Assembly (NCBI GenBank): GCA_016199985.1
Contig: JACQFQ010000033.1
Location: 59,889 to 123,888, forward strand
Length of the DNA stretch: 64,000 nt
Origin: Verrucomicrobiota bacterium
Lineage (GTDB): Bacteria; Verrucomicrobiota; Verrucomicrobiia; Limisphaerales; UBA11320
Reading direction: 5' to 3'
The first letter of the stretch is position 1, and the number at the start of each line of letters is the position of its first letter. The notes under the pieces were generated by a model, which was given only the letters and a program-made list of their open reading frames with translations, was not told where the DNA came from and ran no database searches. This document shows, in pieces, positions 57,329 through 64,000 of the stretch. The position numbers were made by a program, and so were the translations under genes.

Positions 57329-59205
57329 ACTCAAAAGCCGCTCCCAACCTCATCCTTCACAACGGACGCATTACGACGCTCGACCCGGAATATCCTGAAG
57401 CGAGAAATCTCGCCACGCAGGATGGACGCATCGTCGGCGTGGATGACGCGGAGACCTATGAGCGCGGGCCGAACACGAAGGTGATTGACCTTGGAGGTCG
57501 CCGTGTCATCCCCGGTTTGAACGACTCGCACCTGCACGTCATTCGCGGCGGGTTGAACTACAACATGGAACTGCGCTGGGACGGCGTGCCCTCGCTGGCC
57601 GACGCGCTGCGGATGCTCAAGGAACAGGCGCAACGCACGCCGCCCGGTCAATGGGTGCGCGTGGTCGGCGGCTGGAGCGAGTTTCAATTCGCGGAACGAC
57701 GGATGCCGACGCTGGAGGAGATCAACGCCGCCGCGCCGGAGACGCCGGTCTTCATCCTGCACCTGTATTGCCGCGCGCTGCTGAATCAGGCCGCGCTGCG
57801 CGCTTGCGGTTACACTCAGGACACACCCAATCCGCCGGGTGGGGAAATCCAGCGGGGCCACGGCGGCCATCCGACCGGGATGCTCATAGCGCGCCCCAAC
57901 GCCACGATTCTCTACGCGACGCTTGCCAAAGGCCCGAAGTTGCCGCCGGACCATCAGATGAATTCCACGCGCCACTTCATGCGCGAACTGAACCGCCTCT
58001 GTCTGACGAGCATCATAGACGCTGGGGGTGGATTCCAAAATTACCCGCAGGATTACGCCATCATCGAAGAGCTGCACAAACGCGGCGAGATGACGCTGCG
58101 CATCGCTTACAATCTTTTCACGCAGAAGCCGCAACTGGAAAAAGCGGATTTTGCGGGTTGGGTCGAAATGGCCAAGCCAGGCCAAGGGGACGATTTCTAC
58201 CGGCTGAATGGCGCTGGAGAGATGCTGGTGTATTCCGCCGCCGACTTTGAAGATTTCCTTGAGCCGCGACCTGACCTTCCGGCTTCGCTCGAAGGCGAAT
58301 TGAAAGAAGTCGTTGCTTTGCTGGCCGCCAATCAATGGCCGTTCCGCCTGCACGCGACTTACGACGAAAGCATCACGCGCTTCCTGAACGTGTTTGAGGA
58401 AGTGAATCGTGATGTTCCGTTCACAGGATTGAACTGGTTCTTCGACCATTGTGAAACCGTGTCAGACAAGAACCTGGAGCGTATCAAAGCCTTGGGCGGT
58501 GGCATCGCCATTCAACATCGCATGGCTTACCAAGGTGAGTACTTCATGGAGCGCTACGGCAAGCAGGCCGCTGAACGAACTCCGCCGGTTCGGAAAATGT
58601 TGGACCTCGGCATTCCCGTGGGCGCTGGCACGGACGCGACGCGCGTGGCGAGTTATAATCCGTGGGTTTCGCTATATTGGCTGGTGACGGGCAAGACTGT
58701 CGGGGGCATGTCCATGTATCCCGACAAGAATTGTCTCAGTCGCGAGGAAGCGTTGCGCCTTTACACGCAGGGCAGCAGTTGGTTTTCCAGCGAGAGCGGG
58801 AAGAAAGGCGCGATTGCGACCGGTCAATTGGCGGACTTGGCGGCGCTTACGGATGATTATCTTGCCGTGCCAGAGGAACAAATCAAGGGCATCGAATCTG
58901 TTCTCACTGTGGTCGGTGGAAAAATTGTTCACGCGGCCGAGGAATTTGCTTCGCATGCGCCACCGCCGATTCCCGTGCTGCCGGAATGGTCGCCGGTTAA
59001 GGTGTTTGGTGGCTACGGCGCGCCGCTCGACGCGCGCAAGGCCGCCCGTGCCGGAGTGCCCATCGCGCAAACTCACAAACACGACGCCGGCTGCCACCAA
59101 CACGGCTGCGACCACGCCGCGCATCAACTGCTCGCCGGCATCGAAGCCGCGCGCAATCGTTACGCTGGCTTCTTCGGCTTGGGCTGCGACTGCTTCGCGT
59201 TTTGA
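57325..59205 (+). CDS. YtcJ-like amidohydrolase family 3 protein
   Basis: This 626-residue metal-dependent hydrolase has the N-terminal VIDLGGRRVIPGLNDSHLHVIRGG (HxH metal ligands), ERRMPTLEEINAAAPETPVFI, FRLHATYDESITRFLNVFEEV, LNWFFDHCETVSDKN (His ligand) and GIPVGAGTDATRVASYNPWVSLYWLVTGK (final Asp ligand). The substrate is unknown; relatives act on amides, N-substituted formamides or ring compounds. The last about 45 residues form an unusual His/Cys-rich tail (THKHDAGCHQHGCDH and GLGCDCF) that could bind metal. It ends the cassette. Confidence 0.93.
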   Translation: MNSKAAPNLILHNGRITTLDPEYPEARNLATQDGRIVGVDDAETYERGPNTKVIDLGGRRVIPGLNDSHLHVIRGGLNYNMELRWDGVPSLADALRMLKEQAQRTPPGQWVRVVGGWSEFQFAERRMPTLEEINAAAPETPVFILHLYCRALLNQAALRACGYTQDTPNPPGGEIQRGHGGHPTGMLIARPNATILYATLAKGPKLPPDHQMNSTRHFMRELNRLCLTSIIDAGGGFQNYPQDYAIIEELHKRGEMTLRIAYNLFTQKPQLEKADFAGWVEMAKPGQGDDFYRLNGAGEMLVYSAADFEDFLEPRPDLPASLEGELKEVVALLAANQWPFRLHATYDESITRFLNVFEEVNRDVPFTGLNWFFDHCETVSDKNLERIKALGGGIAIQHRMAYQGEYFMERYGKQAAERTPPVRKMLDLGIPVGAGTDATRVASYNPWVSLYWLVTGKTVGGMSMYPDKNCLSREEALRLYTQGSSWFSSESGKKGAIATGQLADLAALTDDYLAVPEEQIKGIESVLTVVGGKIVHAAEEFASHAPPPIPVLPEWSPVKVFGGYGAPLDARKAARAGVPIAQTHKHDAGCHQHGCDHAAHQLLAGIEAARNRYAGFFGLGCDCFAF

Positions 59206-59313
59206 ACCTTTTCATTACAACCAGTGGAAACAGGAAGGGATTCGAGGCGTCAGTTCGCTTGCGTCCCTGCCGAACGCTTCCGCTCCCTGCGAATAGACGA
59301 TGAAGCCTCCTCG

Positions 59314-59424
59314 ATAATATGCTTCCGCACTATTCTCGAATCCGCCGGCGTGAAAACCGTCCGTTGCCCTCCGCGCGTTCCCCAATGCAACGCGTATGCT
59401 GAAAGAATTGTTCGCGCCATCTCG
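59314..59424 (+). pseudogene. Integrase-core transposase fragment
   Basis: The frame encodes ICFRTILESAGVKTVRCPP and VPQCNAYAERIVRAIS, matching the C-terminal end of the integrase (rve) catalytic core (fxxxLxxaGVxxxxxPxxxPxxNaxAERfvrsik) with the final catalytic Glu in AYAER. Only this short part is recognisable. It is a remnant of an insertion sequence between the amidohydrolase and the membrane protein gene. Confidence 0.7.
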
Positions 59425-59537
59425 AGTTCTTGGAGAGTACGGGCGGAGCAGCCCCCGAAGGTCAAGGCGGCGAGGGCGGCAGCGGTGAGCACAGCGAATA
59501 GTGGATTGGATTTCGCTTCGTTCCCGTGATCAGAGGC

Positions 59538-60560
59538 TCAGGACGGAGCGCCGGGAAGCTTGATCTCCTCCATCATTTTGCGAATTCGTTCCATATCAGG
59601 GGGGCGGGGAGCGCCGGAAGGATTCATATCACCCTCCTCACCTCCGCGTTTGGTGAGCTGATCCAGGCGGTCGGGCACGAACTGCTCTGCGAAGCCGGCA
59701 ATGAAAGACCATACTAGCAGTTTAGCCAGCTCGGTTCCGCTTAAGATGGGAAACAGTCCATACAGCAGATCCGCTGGAGCGGATGTGTAGTCTGGAAACA
59801 GCCCGCTCTTGATATAGCCGCTGGCGAATATCGCGTACAAAACGACAGCGAAGATGGCGCCCAGGAAGGGCGAAACGTAAACGCTCAGCTTTCCTCGTTC
59901 GAGTTGAATCAGGTTCAAATCGGAGTTGCCTTGCAAGTCGGTCTTCTGAATCCGACGTACGGTGTTGATGCATCCGCCGATCATTCCCGCAAAGGCCACT
60001 GCGGGCAGGGTCAATCGCGGGGTAAAACCTCCCAGAAAGAGAATAAAGACGCCGAATATCAAAACGCAGGCCAGCGTCATCCCGACTACGGCACGGGTCA
60101 GCTTGCTGCGGAATTCCTCCTGCACCCAGAGAACGGTGTAAGCCCAGTTGAGTTCTTCCTGAAGTTTCACCAAATCAGCCCGCAAATCCGCTTCTTTGAC
60201 GCTAGCCAGGCTCGCGTCGGGAGGATTGGAATCAGCGTAATCCTTTTGCTCCTTCGAGCTGGCAATTTCCTGATATTCCTCGCGCAAAATCCAAGCCTTC
60301 CGACGCAAGGACTCCAGGGGTTCCAACTTGAGGATGGAGAGCTCGAAGCCATAAATATCCTCCCAGGTGATCTGAGCGACACTTATCCTGGCAATCCGTT
60401 CGGCTTCCGCGAGCGCCGCGGCGTCATTCGCCCTCTGGCCCATCATCTTGTATTGGCCTAGCAACAGGGTAAAATACTTTTGGGCGAACTCAGCATCGGA
60501 GGAAGGAGGTTTGGCCTTCCGCGAGGCGGCTTCCGGAGGCGGTGGGTTGGGATCATTCAT
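59538..60560 (-). CDS. Hypothetical multi-pass membrane protein
   Basis: This is a 340-residue protein with a Pro-rich N-terminus, about 150 residues of helical, possibly coiled-coil sequence (KEADLRADLVKLQEELNWAYTVLWVQEEFRSKLTRAVVG), then about four membrane segments (VGMTLACVLIFGVFILFLGGF; TLPAVAFAGMIGGCINTV; YVSPFLGAIFAVVLYAIFA; ELAKLLVWSFIAGFAEQF) and a charged cytoplasmic tail. I do not recognise a family with confidence. The S1/P1 nuclease gene lies 21 bp upstream on the same strand, so they may be cotranscribed. Confidence 0.75.
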   Translation of the reverse strand: MNDPNPPPPEAASRKAKPPSSDAEFAQKYFTLLLGQYKMMGQRANDAAALAEAERIARISVAQITWEDIYGFELSILKLEPLESLRRKAWILREEYQEIASSKEQKDYADSNPPDASLASVKEADLRADLVKLQEELNWAYTVLWVQEEFRSKLTRAVVGMTLACVLIFGVFILFLGGFTPRLTLPAVAFAGMIGGCINTVRRIQKTDLQGNSDLNLIQLERGKLSVYVSPFLGAIFAVVLYAIFASGYIKSGLFPDYTSAPADLLYGLFPILSGTELAKLLVWSFIAGFAEQFVPDRLDQLTKRGGEEGDMNPSGAPRPPDMERIRKMMEEIKLPGAPS

Positions 60561-60581
60561 AGGTTTCCTTCCGTGGCTCTT

Positions 60582-61700
60582 TCAAAACAAGTTCTTCAAA
60601 ACATCCGCGAGCCGCCGTCCGGCCAGGGAAGTGCGACGGCGTGCGAGGGTGGTGGCGTTGATTTCGTAGCCCGGGTTGAGCGGCGGCACGGCGGCGTCCA
60701 CCACGTTGTTGAGATCTCCCCCAGGGATTTTGACGAAGTTGAGCTGGCCTTCCAGGTAGGCGTTGGTGCGGGCGGCGGCGATGCTTTCGGCGGCCCAGCC
60801 GCTGTATTTCTTGTGCCTGAGTTCTTTGAGTTGGCTCCGGGCCAGGTCGGGGTCTTGCACAAGATTCGTGGCGTGGTCGTGAATGGTCTTGTAGGAGACG
60901 CCCGTGCCGAGGAGGTCGTCCCACCAAGCGTGCAGGACAACGGCGCTCGTAAGAGGCCGGATGGCTTCAAGATTGCCGCCGCGGTCGCCGTCGGGGAACT
61001 CAGCCGAGAACCGCGCCACGCAATGCAGGGGCTGATGAATGTCGCCTATCAGATGGAGCAGCCAGCAGAGAGCGACGGCCCGGTTGGTCGCGGGCTGGGT
61101 CTTGTCGTTGACGATGGCTTGGTTGGCGGAGAGAGCTTCCAGGATTTTACCCTCGGGTTGGCCCGGCGGCAGGACAGTTCCCAGGTCAGCGGGGGCGATG
61201 TACGGAGCGTTGGTGTAATGCCAGTCCGCGTGATGGTAAGCGGTGATGAAGGCGGGCTTGGCGTGATTGGTGCCACGGGTGGGACGCACCATATCGGGCC
61301 AGGTGGCGGCTTTGAGGAAGACCCACTCGTTGGTATCGACATGAGATGGAACGTTCGTCGCCAGGAGCAGTCGGTAATGGGGATGTTGAAGAAGCAGAGT
61401 CGAAATCTTGTCGCGTCTGGACTGGCTCAAGTTTTGCCAGGCGATTTCCGCGACGGTCTCATGCCCCGTGTCATTCCAGGCAATGGCTGGAAGGGCGATG
61501 AGAAGAAATGCGACTATTGCGACGACGCGTTCGGCGAGCGGCCGGATGTGGCAGGCAGGGGCACTTCGGTTGTTAAATCGAACGCAAGAAGCGGGAAGAA
61601 AGGTTTCGCGGAAGCGGCGCCGGTGTGAAGATAAAACCTTGCCCGCATCGCCCGTAACCGAGCGCAAGTGATGGGAGCACCTCTTGTCGCATCCATGCAT
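60582..61700 (-). CDS. S1/P1-type zinc nuclease (start uncertain)
   Basis: The mature enzyme begins AWNDTGHETVAEIAW; in this family the first mature residue is a metal-binding Trp. The other ligands are visible: Asp in KAATWPDMVRP, His in FITAYHHADWHYTN, LLHLIGDIHQPLHC (His, Asp, His), DRGGN and HAWWDDLL. It degrades single-stranded DNA/RNA and removes 3'-phosphates outside the cytoplasm. A signal peptide (VVAIVAFLLIALPAIA) precedes it, but no ATG stands at its expected start; the frame as given has a 74-residue leader from the ATG at 61700. The true start may be a rare codon, or the 5' end was altered. Confidence 0.85.
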   Translation of the reverse strand: MHGCDKRCSHHLRSVTGDAGKVLSSHRRRFRETFLPASCVRFNNRSAPACHIRPLAERVVAIVAFLLIALPAIAWNDTGHETVAEIAWQNLSQSRRDKISTLLLQHPHYRLLLATNVPSHVDTNEWVFLKAATWPDMVRPTRGTNHAKPAFITAYHHADWHYTNAPYIAPADLGTVLPPGQPEGKILEALSANQAIVNDKTQPATNRAVALCWLLHLIGDIHQPLHCVARFSAEFPDGDRGGNLEAIRPLTSAVVLHAWWDDLLGTGVSYKTIHDHATNLVQDPDLARSQLKELRHKKYSGWAAESIAAARTNAYLEGQLNFVKIPGGDLNNVVDAAVPPLNPGYEINATTLARRRTSLAGRRLADVLKNLF

Positions 61701-61730
61701 AAGTCCCTGATCGGGATTTCCAATGGCTTC

Positions 61731-62046
61731 TCACGCGAGGTTAGACAGGCAGCAGGCGATGGCAAGGTGCTTTTTGGCGAGGATGGATTGGTACCCATGC
61801 GTCGAGGCGAGATTGGGTGCGAGTTCCTCAAGGTTGCCCACGATTCTGCGTACCTCCTCAATTGGCGCTGGGGGTAGGCCCGGTCCGGTGCGGTCAACCA
61901 CGAGATCTAACAAGCTCACATAAGCCCGAGCAAAATGCGGATCCAATTCAATCGCCCTCGTCAGATTCGTATAGATCTCCAGGCTGCTGACCGATTCATC
62001 CGCGCGAAGGATTTTGAACGCCTTGTCGACGAGCGCGTTCGCGTAC
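61731..62046 (-). pseudogene. TPR-type protein remnant
   Basis: The minus-strand frame encodes NALVDKAFKILRADES and SLEIYTNLTRAIELDPHFARAYVSLLDL, a tetratricopeptide pattern (AIELDPxFAxAYxxL), and ends with LASTHGYQSILAKKHLAIACCLSNLA. A TAG precedes it in frame, and a plausible upstream part is in another frame (GWPGATKHPATARPRPI). It resembles the TPR region of winged-helix/TPR or kinase-linked proteins of Verrucomicrobia. It is broken and probably inactive. Confidence 0.55.
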
Positions 62047-62366
62047 TAATGGGTCGAGGGCGCGCCGTCGCCGGATGCTTCGTTGCGCCGGGCCAGCCGG
62101 GCCAGCCGGGCAACTCTGCGATCCATGCGCGCAATGTAATGCCCAGGCGTGAGTTCAACGACGCAAAGAGAGGAGGAGCAGGAGAGGCGCCTTCACCGGC
62201 CAGTGTGGACGGCAACGTGTGTATCGTGAGCCAACATGTCAATCACTGTGCGAGGCAACGCATACGATGGGCACGGTTCTTTGTTGGTGATTGATAAGCA
62301 GCTGAGTTTGCCCGGAGTTAAGTTTTTTATAGACAAAAGGCGCTGGTAGGCGCACTTTATCCTGGC

Positions 62367-64000
62367 ATGAAAGGCACTTCTACGGTCAATCGGGTGGGTT
62401 CAGCGCACCGGTTCCATACCTGCGTCGTTACTGAAAAGACGGCTCGTCAACGTTTCAAGGCACTCCTTGAGCAAGAACACCATTTGGGTTCCCGCAAGGC
62501 CAAAGGCCGTTCGCTCTATCAGGTCGTCTGCGATGACCAGGACCGCCTGGGTAGCTTTGATCCTCTGGGTGGGGGCCTACTGGCATCTGCGCCCCCGTGA
62601 TCAATGGGTGGGTTGGGACGCGGTGACTCGATCAGAGCGTCTTCAACTCATCGTCCATCAAGCGCGTTTCTTGGTGCTCCAAGAGACACGCGATTCGGTA
62701 TGGAGCTCCGCTGTGCTGAGTGCCTCGCTGCGTGATTTACCCAAACAATGGGAGGAGGTCTTTGACTATCGGCCGCTCCTGGTCGAGACGTTTACCGACC
62801 CTGAGACTCACGAAGGCACCTGCTACAAGGCGGCCGGGTGGGAAGCGGTGGGCATGAGCCTCTCCGATGGCAAGCACTACGCCGATGTGTTCTCTGGTGT
62901 AGCACGGCCCAAAAAGCTTTGGCTCAAAGCCCTCGAACCCAGAGCGCGTGAAAAGCTCTGCGCCACCGAAGTGCCGGCAGCACAGCAAAAAGGCCTGGCA
63001 GCTCATGCCGGAGTGCGTTGCGCCCTCAAAGCCCCTCAGCTCTTTTCGCTCTATGATGTAATGCGCCAGGTACCCGACCCTCGTCGCCGAAACGCTCGCC
63101 GTTATCCTATCGGAGCAGTGCTCACCCTGGTTGCTCTGGGATTACTTCGAGGGGCGGTGCATCTCGCCACCATCGTGCGTACGGCCCAAAAACTCACGCA
63201 GGGACAACGCAAGCAGCTACGGCTGCCTTTCAAAAAGGGAACCCGCTTTCACAGTGTTCCCTGCTATGATGTGTTTCGGGATGTATTGCGCGGGATCGAC
63301 CTTCAAGGGCTGGCTGAGAGTCTGACCCGTTGGCTCCAGAGCCAGGCGGGAGAACTCCCACGCACGTTAGCCGTCGATGGAAAAACCATTCGTGATCACT
63401 TGGGTCTTATCGTCGCGCTGGTGGACACCGAAGAGGGCACGCCTGTCGCCCTGGCTGCCAACGTGAAGGGCAAAGGACATGAACTCAAAACCACCCAAGA
63501 GCTGCTGAGCTCCCCCGGAGTCAACCTGCTCAACGCGACGGTCACGGCCGATTCCTTACATTGTCAGGACCAAACGGCTCACATCATCACGCGCGAAAAA
63601 GGAGGCGACTATCTACTCCAAGTGCGTGACAACCAGCCCACCTTACGGGCCTTGGCTGAAAAGCAATTAGAGAGGGAGTCCCCCCTTTTTCTTCCACCGA
63701 CGGGGACCACGGACGAGATGTCGTGCGCCAACTAAGCCGTGTGAGCGTGGATCCGCAGAGCGCGGATTTTCCCGAGGCCAAACAGTTACTCAGATCTCAC
63801 AACGACACCACGTTTGGAAAAGCATCCACGGATCCAGAGCCCACTCCTGACGAGCATCTAACCCGCTACTTCGTCTCCAGCTGCGAAGCCACGCAGAGAA
63901 GCCCGGAGTCCATGGCTCAGGCGATCCGATCCCACTGGAGTTGCGAGAGCCGCCATTGGCAACGAGATGCGTGCTGGCGGGAGGACAAGTGCCTGCTGCG
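62367..64000 (+). pseudogene. ISAs1-family transposase with DUF4338/DruA-like N-terminal domain, frameshifted, runs off window
   Basis: Three successive frames must be joined to read one protein. The first (from ATG 62367) gives RFKALLEQEHHLGSRKAKGRSLYQVV; a one-base insertion near 62541 leads to TAWVALILWVGAYWHLRPRDQWVGW and FDYRPLLVETFTDPETHEGTCYKAAGWEAVG (DUF4338/DruA-like). The ISAs1 catalytic part follows: VMRQVPDPRRRNARRYPIGAVL, LPRTLAVDGKTIRD, ITREKGGDYLLQVRDNQPTL. A second shift at the C6T5 run 63680-63690 leads to GDHGRDVVRQLSRVSVD and RYFVSSCEATQRSPESMAQAIRSHWSCESRHWQRD. The C-terminus lies beyond the window. It is a decayed or mis-sequenced insertion sequence. Confidence 0.82.

Noticed and set aside
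59250..59492. Minus-strand frame with a lipoprotein-like start (LTAAALAALTFGGC)
   Set aside because: It overlaps the integrase remnant, has no ATG and no recognisable mature part; at best a truncated relic.
63680..63690. Programmed -1 frameshifting in the transposase
   Set aside because: ISAs1-type transposases are normally made from one frame, and the same gene has another independent frame break, so decay or sequencing error is more likely.

Overview
The window looks like a chromosomal segment of a high-G+C member of the Verrucomicrobiota, probably of the Pedosphaera/Limisphaera type. Supporting signs are a DUF1549/DUF1553 + DUF1501 pair, a Minf_1886 (TIGR04138) family protein, an H-X9-DG type pilin-like protein, a secreted Ig/cohesin/dockerin-like giant, weak Shine-Dalgarno usage, and many operons closed by ATGA start/stop overlaps. 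No rRNA and no CRISPR array were seen. One tRNA (Ser, GGA) is present.

Layout. 0-13.3 kb: core and metabolic genes (DUF1501/DUF1553 pair, monothiol glutaredoxin, fused CobA-HemD, SulP transporter, M16 peptidase, LeuRS). 13.4-19.5 kb: a visibly A+T-richer block with a methyltransferase, an IS3-type transposase remnant, a 1335-residue secreted repeat protein and a second methyltransferase. 19.7-21.5 kb: two more methyltransferases and tRNA-Ser. 21.6-28.1 kb: a minus-strand type II secretion/type IV pilus-like cluster (GspE-like ATPase, three GspF-like proteins, pseudopilin-like proteins) with thioredoxin. 28.6-34.4 kb: S9 peptidase, CocE/NonD hydrolase and MFS transporter in one minus-strand operon. 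34.5-37.4 kb: a pilin-like protein and mnmG, with two parS-like sites. 37.5-43 kb: an ABC permease fused to an NHL propeller, overlapping a large von Willebrand A protein. 43-46 kb: Nudix, VOC protein, clpP-clpX.

46-54 kb is an accessory zone: an internally deleted transposase, an AbiEi gene with a shortened AbiEii partner, a large unknown gene, fragments of a second AbiEi, a Fic protein and a second AbiEii, and two lipoproteins. 54-59.2 kb is a compact plus-strand cassette (flavodoxin-like protein, isochorismatase-like hydrolase, alginate-export-type porin, monooxygenase-domain membrane protein, YtcJ-like amidohydrolase). 59.2-64 kb holds an integrase fragment, a membrane protein, an S1/P1 nuclease, a TPR-protein remnant and a twice-frameshifted ISAs1 transposase carrying a DUF4338/DruA-like N-terminus.

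The least expected signals are: (i) a 16-bp palindrome, TCCCTA-N4-TAGGGA, found upstream of both the secretion/pseudopilin cluster and the secreted Ig/cohesin protein, suggesting one regulator for both; (ii) two parS-like GTTCCACGTGGAAC sites around mnmG, suggesting proximity to the replication origin; and (iii) the ABC-permease/NHL fusion next to a double-vWA protein.
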